Source: Propionibacteriaceae bacterium (GTDB lineage Bacteria > Actinomycetota > Actinomycetes > Propionibacteriales > Propionibacteriaceae). Taken from it: 18,879 nt of DNA. Position numbers and translations under genes: made by a program. The stretch spans positions 1-18,879 of the forward strand of contig JAISGZ010000082.1 in NCBI GenBank assembly GCA_031262845.1, in the 5' to 3' direction. The stretch's first letter is position 1, and every line of letters begins with the position of its first letter. Below are positions 1 to 9,500 of this stretch, piece after piece. The notes under the pieces are model-generated. The model was not told the DNA's origin. It did not search any database and saw only the letters and a program-made list of their open reading frames with translations.

Positions 1-109
1 ACACCGTCAACCACAGTTGCCGCTCCTGTCGCACCGTGTTTTCCGGCGACCAGAGCTGGCGCATCTGGGGTGAGGCGTAACGCATGGCAAGGACATTGGG
101 GACTGACAT
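1..109 (-). CDS. purB: Adenylosuccinate lyase, N-terminal part (cut by window edge)
   Basis: Adenylosuccinate lyase removes fumarate from SAICAR and from adenylosuccinate in purine synthesis. Only the first 36 codons are present. They read MSVPNVLAMRYASP, then QMRQLWSPENTV and RQERQLWLTV. This matches the conserved family start, in which a NVLA-RYAS segment precedes WSPEN and ERQLW. The ATG at 109 is preceded by AAGGA (complement of 116-120) with a 6-nt spacer, which supports the start. The gene lies 76 bp downstream of purD on the same strand, so the two purine genes are probably co-transcribed. The rest of the gene lies beyond position 1. Confidence 0.88.
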   Translation of the reverse strand, partial: MSVPNVLAMRYASPQMRQLWSPENTVRQERQLWLTV

Positions 110-185
110 CAGGCTTCCTTTGAATCGGCCGGGGTGACGGATGAGGAGTTGAGAAACGTGGGTTGGGCGCGAACAGACTGTCGGA

Positions 186-1502
186 TCACAGCGACCCAGC
201 CGGTTGAATCAGCCCGGCGACGGCCCACTCGGCGATGTCGTGGCGGTAGAACCCTTGGGGAAAAGCGATCCGCCCGGCAGCCTCATAAGCCAACGCGCGA
301 GCCTGACTGAGTGTCGCCGCCTTAGCCACCACGTCCAGCACCCGGCCGCCAGCTGACACGAGCTGACCGGCCGCGTTCCGGGCGGTGCCGGCGTGAATGA
401 CGTGGACCGCGTCGCTCAGCGGCAGCGGCTCGCCGATCATCCCACCCGTAACCGGCTCGGCGGGATAACCCTGAGCGGCCACAACCACGGTGACGGCGGT
501 TTCGGGCCGCCACGTCAGCGGGCCGAGGTCGGCCAGACGTCCGTTGGCGGCGGCGTTGAACACTGTCCCCAAACCGGTTTCCAACAAGGGCAAAATGGCT
601 TGGGTTTCCGGATCACCGAAACGGGCGTTGAACTCGATCACCCGCAGCCCGCGGCTGGTCAGAGCCAAACCGGCGTAGAGCAGACCGACGAAAGGCGTGC
701 CGCGGGCGGCCAATTCGGCAACCGTCGGGTCGATGACGCGAGTCATCGTCTGCTCGACGAGATCGGCTGGCGCCCACGGCAGCGGGCAGTAGGCGCCCAT
801 ACCGCCGGTGTTCGGGCCACTGTCACGATCGCCGACGCGCTTGAAATCCTGGGCCGGCAGCAGTGGCCGGCTGGTCACACCATCGGTGATGGCGAACAGC
901 GAAACCTCCGGGCCGTCGAGATATTCCTCAATCACGACCGTGCCACAGGCGGCGGCGTGAGCCAGGGCGGCCGCTCGATCACTGGTTACGACCACGCCTT
1001 TGCCAGCCGCTAAACCGTCGTTCTTGACGACGTACGGCGGACCGAAGGCGCCGAGGGCGGCCTCGGCTGAAGCAGCGTCCGTGCAGTAGAAGGAGCGGGC
1101 CGTCGGAACACCGGCAGCCGTCATGATGTCCTTGGCGAATTGTTTCGAGCCTTCGATCCGGGCGGCCGCCGCCGACGGGCCGAAACAGGCCAAGCCAGCC
1201 GCTCGGACCGTGTCCGCCACTCCCGCCACCAAGGGCGCCTCGGGGCCGATCACGACCAAGTTAGCCTGAAGTTCCTGAGCCAAAGCCACGACCGCGGCCC
1301 CATCGGTCGGGTTGAGAGCCGCTAGTCGCTGCTGGACCGGCCCACCGGCGGCGACCCCGAAACGCTCGGCCGCCAAAGCCACCGTGCCCGGATTCCCCGG
1401 CGCCGTATGCACCACGTCAACCGCTGGATCCCGCGCCAGCGCCGTCGCCAAGGCGTGTTCACGCCCACCTGAACCAACGACTAAGACAGTCAAACCACTC
1501 AC
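186..1502 (-). CDS. purD: Phosphoribosylamine-glycine ligase (GAR synthetase)
   Basis: This cytoplasmic ATP-grasp enzyme joins glycine to 5-phosphoribosylamine to make GAR, the second step of de novo purine synthesis. The 438-aa length is normal for a monofunctional bacterial PurD. Visible motifs: N-domain VLVVGSGGREHA (residues 6-17), GPEAPL (86-91), ATP-grasp VKNDGLAAGKGV (159-170), PNTGGMGAY (230-238) and the metal/ATP-binding EFNARFGDPE (290-299). The start is GTG at 1502. It has no convincing Shine-Dalgarno and overlaps by 4 nt (GTGA) the stop of a doubtful small ORF upstream, so coupling or a nearby TTG start is possible. purB follows 76 bp downstream. Confidence 0.95.
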   Translation of the reverse strand: MSGLTVLVVGSGGREHALATALARDPAVDVVHTAPGNPGTVALAAERFGVAAGGPVQQRLAALNPTDGAAVVALAQELQANLVVIGPEAPLVAGVADTVRAAGLACFGPSAAAARIEGSKQFAKDIMTAAGVPTARSFYCTDAASAEAALGAFGPPYVVKNDGLAAGKGVVVTSDRAAALAHAAACGTVVIEEYLDGPEVSLFAITDGVTSRPLLPAQDFKRVGDRDSGPNTGGMGAYCPLPWAPADLVEQTMTRVIDPTVAELAARGTPFVGLLYAGLALTSRGLRVIEFNARFGDPETQAILPLLETGLGTVFNAAANGRLADLGPLTWRPETAVTVVVAAQGYPAEPVTGGMIGEPLPLSDAVHVIHAGTARNAAGQLVSAGGRVLDVVAKAATLSQARALAYEAAGRIAFPQGFYRHDIAEWAVAGLIQPAGSL

Positions 1503-1708
1503 TCGGCCAGCTTAGATGGTTTGCGCCCGATCTCGTGCCGATAAAAATCGATGAAGATGTGACGCCGGTGCCGCCCAGTACTCTGTCGCCTCTTCAATAT
1601 TGTGTGATTCGTGATGCCCGGTAAGGCGAAGGAGTGACCGCTAGCGGACCAATCGGCGACGACGACAACGCCGCCCGTGACCTCACCGGTTACCGCAAAT
1701 ACGTGCAT
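1499..1708 (-). CDS. Doubtful small ORF overlapping the purD start
   Basis: A 69-codon reading frame starts at ATG 1708 and ends in TGA, whose first bases overlap the purD GTG (GTGA). The same frame is open upstream to a TTG at 1864 (121 codons). The product begins MHVFAVTGEVTGG and ends with a basic stretch and EIGRKPSKLAE. I do not recognise it. In favour: about two thirds of third positions are G or C, as in neighbouring genes, and the 4-nt overlap suggests translational coupling with purD. Against: no Shine-Dalgarno, no known domain, and the N-terminal part lies in a strong hairpin. It may equally be purD leader sequence. Confidence 0.25.
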   Translation of the reverse strand: MHVFAVTGEVTGGVVVVADWSASGHSFALPGITNHTILKRRQSTGRHRRHIFIDFYRHEIGRKPSKLAE

Positions 1709-1882
1709 TAAGACACGACAGAGCACGAACGTTATGTTGTGTCGGTTTTGTCGTGTTTTCGCGGTAACCGGTGGGGTACTCGGCTCGTAAAACGAAACAA
1801 CCCGATGGTGGATGATCAACCACGACAGCGTGGCTGACCTCAGCAAACACTGCGTCAGCGACAAATGAGAACCGACAGCCGA
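1503..1882. other. 380-bp gap between the EssC-like gene and purD
   Basis: Apart from the doubtful small ORF and the 90-bp hairpin, I see a short palindrome CCGCTAGCGG (1638-1647) and no clear promoter. The purD promoter should lie here unless purD is read through from the ATPase gene. I could not pick a convincing -35/-10 pair. Confidence 0.4.
1684..1773. repeat. 90-bp imperfect inverted repeat (long hairpin)
   Basis: The outer arms CACCGGTTACCGC (1684-1696) and GCGGTAACCGGTG (1761-1773) are perfect 13-bp complements. Inside, AAA can pair with TTT past a one-base bulge. ACACGACA (1713-1720) pairs with TGTCGTGT (1749-1756), and CACGAAC pairs imperfectly with GTTGTG near the loop. The element lies between the ATPase gene stop (1883) and purD (1502). 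Neither strand has a U-run after the stem, so it is not a classic intrinsic terminator. It could be an RNA structure in the purD leader, a transcript-end structure, or a small palindromic repeat element. No clear target-site duplication flanks it. Confidence 0.6.
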
Positions 1883-4800
1883 CTAACTACCCAGAGCGTC
1901 ATCGGGTCGGGAACATTGGACCAAAGCCGCGGGCGCCCCGGCGACGCAGGCGTAACCCCGACCAACCGTGATCTCAACCGGCGTCTTTCGTGGAATCGTC
2001 GCTCCCAGCAAGTCACCGTCGTAATCCTTATTGGGTTGAAGCAGCAAGCCACAGCGGGCTTTGCGGACAGTCTTGGTCCAATGGCTGTAGAGCGACCGGA
2101 GTTCGTCGTTACGGGCGGCGGCGAATAGATGAACCTGAGGCAGACCAGCCGACATCAGAGAATCGAGGGAGCCGCCGGCATCCTCAATCCGCTCGGCGTC
2201 ATCAATCAGAATCACCAGCGGGCCATCGTGAACCCGGGCCGACGTCATCAACGGCACCAGATCGTCCTCGCCCACGATCACCTGATCAAGCCAACGGCTC
2301 CCACTCAAGGGCGACCGCCGCGACCCAATCCCCCACACGGTCACCGGCTGACCGCCGGCGGCCTGACTCTGTTTGAAAGTCTGGGCCAAGGCCAGCAGCA
2401 CCGTTGACTTGCCCGAACGGGCAGGACCGGCCACGATCGCGTGTTCATTTTCATACAGTTCGAGGAAAGCCGGTTCGAGGTCGGCTTCGCGCAACCCGAT
2501 CGGCACCCGCCACGGCTCCCCGGCCGTCGTCGCCACCGCGGCCAGTTCCTTGACCGTCAAGCTCTCAGGCAAGCGCCGGACCACACTGGTCTTCGCCTCC
2601 GGCCGCCCCCAACGCTCCGATACCCGGTCAACCGCGCTAGCCAACGGCATATTAGGAGTTGCGACGTGAGTTTGCAGCTTGGTTTCGATCGGCACGCAAC
2701 GGCCCGGCACCGGCGGTGGCGTCTGAGTTGGCGAAATCCCGGCCGAGGCGTAGTCGTAGCGGTCAGCCAGTCGGAACAACCACTTCTGGGTTGTGATCTC
2801 ATCCATCGCCGACGGGATCGCCTTCGAGCGGCTGGTCGAAACCGCGAACCAGACATTGACGTTGGGCCCATCAGCGTAAGAACGATAGAAACGGTCGATC
2901 GCGTCGAGCCCGTCGACGTCTTGGTATTCGTCTTTCAGGGCCGCAAAACCATCGACCAACACCAACGTCGGCCGCTGCGTTCCCGACAGTGATTTGCGCC
3001 GGTCAATCTCGGTGCCGATGTATTTCAACAACCGCATCTGCTGCTCGCGGGCGGCCGAACCCGAACCAACGTAGGCCGCCGTGTGAGGTAGATCGGCCAG
3101 GGGCGCCAAGTCGCCCGCCCCCATGTCCAGTACGAGTAAGTCGAGGTCATCCGGCGCTAGGGCCAAGGTGGTCGTCAGCGCCAAGGTCGCCAGCGTGGTG
3201 CTCGTACCGCTGGTTGGCACGCCGACCAGGAGGATGTTGCCCCGGCTTAGATCCCAGGTGGCCGGGATTTGGCGCTGGCCGTCCGGATCGTCGGACAAAG
3301 CAAAAGTCACTTGCCGGCGGTCGAAGCCACCAACCACGGGCAGTGCCTCGGCGTTCGAGTCAGTCGAAGCGGCCAAGCCTTGGGCAATCACATCCGGCGT
3401 TGTCACATCGGAAAGCGAAGCGGTCGATGACGGTGAAAGCGGCGAAGACGGTGAAGGAGCCAATGCCGGAGAAGGAGCCGAGGGCGAGGAAAGAGTCCAA
3501 GACGGTGAATCAGTTGAAGACGGGGAAGGAGCCGAAGACGGTGAAGCAGTCGAAGACAGGGAAGGAGTCAATGACGGCGGAGGAACCGATGACGGGGAGG
3601 CAGTAAAACCGGCCAAGTCGACCCGGGCACCCAGAGGCTCGGGCCACACCGGCCGGGGCCGCTGGTAACCGGCGTCAGCATTAGCTTCGACGATGGCGTC
3701 GATCAGACGGTCAAGATCGGTTTCCTTGACGGCTGAGGCCTTCTTCTTGGTTTTAGCCTGAGGCGGCGGCGGACCGAACACGACCGGGCGCAGTTCGATC
3801 GGAACCACCTCGTCGGTTTCGACCAGTCCGGTTACGAGGGCGGTTTGAACCGGCGTGATGTCGTCTTGGCCGAGTTTGACGTAGGCCCGGCCCATCTGGA
3901 TTCGGGAGATCGCGGCCGCATCGGGCCGGCCGATGACGTTGCTCGAGTCCTCCCGGCTCTGGACGCGCAGCGCCACTCGGAGGTTTGTATTGGCCAAAAT
4001 GTCGTCGTTGACGACGCCAGCTGGCCGTTGAGTCGCGAGAATCATGTGAACACCGAGGGTCCGGCCGACGGCCCCGACTGCCACCAGAGAACTCAGGACC
4101 TCGGGATAGTCCTTGGCCATCATGGCGAATTCGTCGATGACCAGCAGCAAACGTGGCATCGGTTCAGCCGGGTTGGTCGCCAGATAGGCGTTGAGATTGT
4201 CGACATCTTCCCCGGCAGCGGCAAATACCCGCTGGCGGTATTCCATTTCCGCTTCCAAGGCCCGCAGGGCTCGGTCGGCCATCTGAGCGTCGAGGTTGGT
4301 CACGGTGCCGATGGTGTGCGGTAGTCGCTCACAGGTTTTGAAGGCCGCCCCACCCTTGAAGTCCATGAGAATGAAGGTCAGTTTTTCCGGCGAATTACAG
4401 GCCGCCAGACCAGCCACCAGCGAGCGCAGGAACTCCGATTTACCGGACCCGGTCGTGCCGCCGACTAGGCCGTGGGGGCCGTCGCGGACGAGATCGAGCC
4501 AGAAAGCGCCACTTTCGCCGACCCCGATCGGCCCGGCTGTCCCCCGGGACCGGTTCCACAGATCGGCAATAACCTCGGCGGTGATCTCCTCCGGCTTGAT
4601 CAGCGGCGACAACCGCACTAGCGACGGCAAACCAGAACCAGCCACGATCAGCTCGGGATCGTCGAAATGGGCCAGCTCCATCGCCCCTTGCCGGGCCGTC
4701 TCACAACTGATCCCGGCGAGAATGACGTGGTCGAGGGTGATGCCGTCACCGGGATGAACCACTGTGGCGCTGGCGTCGTCGCCGACGCGGATGATGGTCG

Positions 4801-6421
4801 TACATTGAGCCGGCAACTGTTCTTCACTGGCCGCGACGACGATCCCCGGTACTTGGACCAAGGCCGCCTGTCCACGGTTGAGCGGCGACGGGCGGCCGTG
4901 GCCAAGCAGCGTCCGGGCCGGCGCTTCACGGCCTTCTGTCAGCACGTCGGAGTCCAACACCAAGAGCACGGCCGGCGTCGGTTGACCGTCGATGGCGTCC
5001 CGCAAGCCCCGCAACATCGACTCGCTCCGGCTCCGGTCATCAGATAACCAGCGGTCACCCGAGGAATCCCCGTGACGCCGGGTATGGGGTAGCCAAACGG
5101 ACCAATCCCAGTCTTCGGCGCGGCCCTGGTCACAGCAGATGACGATCCCGAGATCGGCCGGCCCAGCCTGGATCGCCGCTTGTAAAACCAGACTTCGAGC
5201 GACCGCCAGAGCGGTTGGCCGCTGACCGACAATACCGATGACGCCAGCGTCGGCCAGTTCGACTTTGATCGGCGCCGCCGGAATCTTGGTTGCGTCGACG
5301 ATGTCACGGACTTCGTCTTCCAAGCGCGAACTGGCGCTGCGATCAAGCGGCGGTTCCCACGGCACATCGCCGACCCCGGCGTGCAAGGTCAAAAAGTCAG
5401 ACGTCTCGACCTGACCGTGACGGCGTTGCCACAGGCGCGTCGTCGGCAAAGCGGCAATCCGCAGAGAGGTCGCCGGGTCGGGCGCCTGGTCGCGCCAGCG
5501 ACGCCGCTCCTGAGCGCTGGCCCGGGCGATATCCTCCCGCAAAGTCGTCAGCGCCTCGGCGAAACGCTGGTCTTCCTCGGCCCGCTCTTTCGCGCCTCGG
5601 CGTTTCTGGTCCCACCAGGTCGCCACGCCCATCACGGGGCTCAGGGCGGCGAACAACATAAACCGGATATTGCCCATAACCACAACCATGAGTACGGCCA
5701 TAACCAGCGGCGCGACCGTCCCGATGAGGTTGAACTTGGCGTTGGTCGTGATGGTTTTCCGGGTCGGCGGCGTCACCGGATCCGGCGGTCGCGCCCCCGC
5801 CAACCGGGGCGGCCGGTTAAACGGCGCTGTCCCAACCGCTGTCACGTTATTGAGCGAGCCCGCCCGCGGCGCCAACGTCTCGCCGAGGTCGGCCCGCAAG
5901 AGGACGGCCGCTCCCCCCACCACCACGACCGCGTCCTCAGTCACCTGAACACCGGTTTGGTCAATGGCTTCGCCGTTGACGTAGGTTCCGTTGGTTGACC
6001 CACAATCCCGAACCCGGATCGCCTCACCCTCACGTTCCACCGTGCAATGTAGCCACGAGGCGCTAGTCGTTGTCAGCTGAATATCGGCTTGCGACGACCG
6101 CCCGATCGTCAACGGCCGGTCCGTCGGCAGCGATATCACCAAACCGGCGTCCAACCCGTCCGACAAGGTCGCCGTCCAACCCGACAGCGGTTCGGCGACT
6201 TCGACAGCTGTCGCCCGGCCAATCGTCGACGCTTCCAACAAGCGGCAATCGTCCAACCGGTCAGCGGCTTGGTGTTGAACCTGATCAACCCAGAAAACCT
6301 CGTCCGGCAACGGCGCTAGACCAGTCGTCGCTTGCAGCAGATCGGCCAAAGTTGACGTCCGCGCGGTTTGCGTCACATCAATTTCACGACCGTCGCCGTC
6401 GATATCAAGCCGAAGACGCAC
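1883..6421 (-). CDS. EssC-like FHA-FtsK/SpoIIIE membrane ATPase (paralog 1)
   Basis: Predicted motor ATPase of a type VII-like secretion system, anchored in the membrane and exporting WXG100/LXG-type substrates in known relatives. From GTG 6421 it is 1512 aa. Approximate layout: N-terminal ubiquitin-like fold; FHA domain with TIGRSSQADI (105-114), SxxH (S122, H125) and GSTNG (141-145); two membrane segments (about 231-249 and 253-269); ATPase 1 with GGTTGSGKSE (654-663) and LLVIDEF; a Ser/Pro-rich linker (about 940-1005); ATPase 2 with a broken Walker A, GVPTSGTST, no lysine (1067-1075), and LVLVDGF; ATPase 3 with GPARSGKST (1332-1340) and LVILIDDA. I chose GTG 6421 over GTG 6427 because GGAG lies 5 nt upstream of it and actually overlaps 6427. 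The resulting MRLRLDID also aligns with MKLRLSLV of the paralog. No EssB or WXG100 gene is adjacent. Confidence 0.9.
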   Translation of the reverse strand: MRLRLDIDGDGREIDVTQTARTSTLADLLQATTGLAPLPDEVFWVDQVQHQAADRLDDCRLLEASTIGRATAVEVAEPLSGWTATLSDGLDAGLVISLPTDRPLTIGRSSQADIQLTTTSASWLHCTVEREGEAIRVRDCGSTNGTYVNGEAIDQTGVQVTEDAVVVVGGAAVLLRADLGETLAPRAGSLNNVTAVGTAPFNRPPRLAGARPPDPVTPPTRKTITTNAKFNLIGTVAPLVMAVLMVVVMGNIRFMLFAALSPVMGVATWWDQKRRGAKERAEEDQRFAEALTTLREDIARASAQERRRWRDQAPDPATSLRIAALPTTRLWQRRHGQVETSDFLTLHAGVGDVPWEPPLDRSASSRLEDEVRDIVDATKIPAAPIKVELADAGVIGIVGQRPTALAVARSLVLQAAIQAGPADLGIVICCDQGRAEDWDWSVWLPHTRRHGDSSGDRWLSDDRSRSESMLRGLRDAIDGQPTPAVLLVLDSDVLTEGREAPARTLLGHGRPSPLNRGQAALVQVPGIVVAASEEQLPAQCTTIIRVGDDASATVVHPGDGITLDHVILAGISCETARQGAMELAHFDDPELIVAGSGLPSLVRLSPLIKPEEITAEVIADLWNRSRGTAGPIGVGESGAFWLDLVRDGPHGLVGGTTGSGKSEFLRSLVAGLAACNSPEKLTFILMDFKGGAAFKTCERLPHTIGTVTNLDAQMADRALRALEAEMEYRQRVFAAAGEDVDNLNAYLATNPAEPMPRLLLVIDEFAMMAKDYPEVLSSLVAVGAVGRTLGVHMILATQRPAGVVNDDILANTNLRVALRVQSREDSSNVIGRPDAAAISRIQMGRAYVKLGQDDITPVQTALVTGLVETDEVVPIELRPVVFGPPPPQAKTKKKASAVKETDLDRLIDAIVEANADAGYQRPRPVWPEPLGARVDLAGFTASPSSVPPPSLTPSLSSTASPSSAPSPSSTDSPSWTLSSPSAPSPALAPSPSSPLSPSSTASLSDVTTPDVIAQGLAASTDSNAEALPVVGGFDRRQVTFALSDDPDGQRQIPATWDLSRGNILLVGVPTSGTSTTLATLALTTTLALAPDDLDLLVLDMGAGDLAPLADLPHTAAYVGSGSAAREQQMRLLKYIGTEIDRRKSLSGTQRPTLVLVDGFAALKDEYQDVDGLDAIDRFYRSYADGPNVNVWFAVSTSRSKAIPSAMDEITTQKWLFRLADRYDYASAGISPTQTPPPVPGRCVPIETKLQTHVATPNMPLASAVDRVSERWGRPEAKTSVVRRLPESLTVKELAAVATTAGEPWRVPIGLREADLEPAFLELYENEHAIVAGPARSGKSTVLLALAQTFKQSQAAGGQPVTVWGIGSRRSPLSGSRWLDQVIVGEDDLVPLMTSARVHDGPLVILIDDAERIEDAGGSLDSLMSAGLPQVHLFAAARNDELRSLYSHWTKTVRKARCGLLLQPNKDYDGDLLGATIPRKTPVEITVGRGYACVAGAPAALVQCSRPDDALGS
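3418..3606 (-). repeat. Ser/Pro-coding degenerate minisatellite inside the ATPase gene
   Basis: Imperfect tandem units of about 18 bp, read on the plus strand as variants of GGAGCCGAAGACGGTGAA, encode six-residue variants such as SPSSTA and SPSSAP on the coding strand. The unit length keeps frame. The tract forms a flexible, probably disordered linker between ATPase 1 and ATPase 2. The other EssC-like gene has no such tract at the same place. Expect copy-number variation between strains. Confidence 0.75.
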
Positions 6422-6521
6422 GACCACTCCTTCTTCTTGAAGGCCTTGTGGAAAAGATGTTGGCTATCGTAACGGGACCCGGTGACAGTTCTTGCCGCCG
6501 ATCAACCGGCCTCAGCGCTGC

Positions 6522-9500
6522 TCAGCCGGGTTCCGAACTCCGGATCAAGAGCAAACCACCGGAGAGCAGGAAGAAGGCGGCCGCTGCCGCGATCAACGGC
6601 AACACGGCTGGATTGGCGCCGGTTCCTGGCAGAACCGGATTAGCGACCGCCGTGACAGCTGGAGGAACTGGGACCGAAGCACCAACGCCGGTTTCATGAA
6701 CAACCGGGTTCTGAGGCTCAGGCGCCACAGGACCTTTCACCCGTATTTCCGACCGGCCGGACTCGAAGAAGCCCGAGCCATCTGCCGTCACTGAGGTCGC
6801 GAAAGAGTTGAAAGCCGACTGACCCTTTAGCTTGGGGTCAGTTGAAGCAACCTTGCCATCAACGATGAACTCCAGGGCTTCATTGGGAGCGATTACCACT
6901 CCCGGTTTGAGCTTCACTTGGAAAGCTGTCACCGCCGACCAGTCAGCTGGCGCCGAAGTCCATCTGGCTTGCCGACTGAGTTCAGCGGCTGTCCGAGTCC
7001 CGACTGCGTCAGTCGTGTAGACCACAGAAAAATCATCGGCCCGGTCAACCGGGAGCTCCAACGGACCGGTCAGTTGAACCCGGAACTGCGACTGCCTGTT
7101 TTGAATCACTCCGGCGACCGGACTTAAGGTCTGGTCACCAACCCGCGGCAAGGCATCGACCATGGTCAAATGATCGATGTTCGTCAGTAGGAAATTATTG
7201 AAGCGAAGCTTGAACTGAACCGATCCGTCGTCCAATTCAGTCAACCCGAACTGAGGCGCGGTCAGGAATTGCTCGTCAAGACCGCCCTTGACCTGTTGAC
7301 GGGCCACAGCCTCCCGGGGCGGCAGGTAGTTCACTGAAGCAGTGTCGCCTAGTACCTCATCGCTGGTGTCACCATCTTGATCAATGTCGTATTCATCGAC
7401 CACCAGGTCTTGTGAAAAAACACTGAAATCACTGGCATTGGACACGGTCACGTAGCCCCGGTTCTCGACCAAACCTTCTTCCGCATCTGGGGTCACGAGC
7501 GTTTTAACCCCGATACGCAATCTGGACATATCCATCGCCTCTTTGGCGACATCTCCGAAGCGCCAGATCAAAGCTTGTCGACCGGAATTCTGGTAGTTAT
7601 TGACGATTTCAGGTTCAGGAACAACCAGCCCGGATGATTCCGAACTCGAACCCGCGTAGATGAGTCCTGTGGGTAACAGATCGATGACAGTCAGATCTTT
7701 AAAAACAGTCAAACCATCAACGGCATGAGAAAAATAGAAGTTCAAAATCCACCCGACCGTGTATCCAGAAACCACCTGACGCGGGTCATCATCCTCCTGG
7801 ATATCTCCATCCGTTTTCAACAGGGTAACCTGCGGACTGTAGGGCGAAAGGTTGGCGGCTGAGGCCGTGACGTTGTTTGCTCTAGCCCGGCCATCAGCCC
7901 AGGTGGCCGTGGCCCAGCTGGTATTCCATAACAATCCGGACTGGCCATCGGCTAGTGGGTCTAGAACAGGATCCCGGAATTTCGTCTCAACTCTCCAGCC
8001 AGACTTATGACCGGGGGGGAGTTCAGTTTTACTGGCTGTCCGGACCTCAAGACATGTGATATCTCGACCATCGCTCAACTCTAACCGGTAGTCCGAAGTG
8101 AGGTCTGATCCCAATTGACCAGCTGAACTAAGATCCGTGATGGTGGTTAACAAAGTGGCTGGTTGATTGTTGCGGCAAACCCACACCTCAAGCGGTCCCG
8201 CCCAGGAATCTAACACCATTGAGCCAGGCAGGAAATCGATAGCTGAGAAATACAAACGGCTATCCAAGCCATGGTTAGCTTCGGGGATATTGAAGAGTGG
8301 TGGATCTGGGACAGCTGGTCGACTGGTTGATAGCGCAGAGTGATCAACCCAAGTAAAACTGCTAGTTGTATCGGTGGCCGGGTTCAAAACGGTGACGTCA
8401 AAACCGACCATTTCAGACCTTTCCAACTCGTGATTGACGACCGTGGGATTGAACGTAAATTTGGTGGAAAAAGTGATATCTTCCCAAGCGGACGTCAGCT
8501 GGAATCTCGCTTGAGCTTGAGCCACATAGGCTTTTTCACCCGGCAATGGCTGCCATGGGATGCCAGTCCAAGTCACCTGATGAGTCAGCGTTTGTCCTGT
8601 GGCCGCGCCCGGGAACAATAATCGAATAGTTGCGTCATCAATCAGCCCGCTCATCTGTGTGCTTGTACTTCGATCGCCAAAATAAGGAACGAAAGTCCGT
8701 TCGATGGCGGTGCCCCCAGGGAGCAGGGTCCAGTCAGGGTTTTGGGTTGAATCGAAAACCGCGCCGGTCGGCAAGTCATAACGCAAAGTCACTTGTGAGA
8801 ACTGTCGTCCTGACCATGAAGGTGTCCAAGACCCACTAATTGACTCGAAGTCGTCACGATAAAAATGGACCTCGACAGTTGATAAACGACCAGCATCCGC
8901 GCTCAGATGCGCCCCGCCGTCGTCGCTGATGCCAGCATAAGCTTGAGGAAAGGAATCGTCGCCTTTGTCTTGTTGACACTTCCCTGTTTGATTGATAATG
9001 CACATGCTGATAACTGGATCGCCCGCTTCCACAGTCAAATAGAGTGGTTGACCATGATTGGCTTCGAGAACACTTCCATCAGAGTCGGTGACGACCGCAG
9101 TCACCGGAATAACTGCCTGGTCAGGGGCGTATGAGTCGGTTTCCATAACAATTGGGATGTCCAACGTTCGCCCGGCAGTAACATCACTCAATTGGTAAGT
9201 GATGACATGGGCTTCGTTTGTCCTGGCGACAGTCGGGGGGACAGTTTCGGAGGTAATCGCGGAAGGGCGAACATTTGCCACATATTGCCACGGAACGGTC
9301 ACCTGGACGGCGGGAGCGGTCAGGCGTTCATCGTCGGCGCCGTTAGCGATGAGTTTCCAACGGACGGTGAAAGTGTTACCAGCCAACTGAGTCGTCGGTC
9401 CCTCAGCCACCAATTCGAAATTTGAGACAACATCAAACGGCGCCGCCACCGAGGGCTGGCTGATCGTCATTCCACCGACCAAGGCAACCAGACCAAACAC

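Noticed and set aside
3123..3668. 181-codon plus-strand ORF rich in Glu-Asp-Gly repeats
   Set aside because: It is the antisense reading of the Ser/Pro minisatellite in the ATPase gene; no ribosome site and no independent coding signal.
5381..5998. Long plus-strand ORF opposite the first ATPase gene
   Set aside because: Arg/Pro/Gly-rich shadow of high-GC coding DNA; the minus-strand gene has clear domains throughout.
6428..6521. Terminator or promoter between the surface protein and EssC paralog 1
   Set aside because: Only weak inverted repeats (GCCGG/CGGC) and a TACGAT without a -35; the two genes are as likely one transcript.
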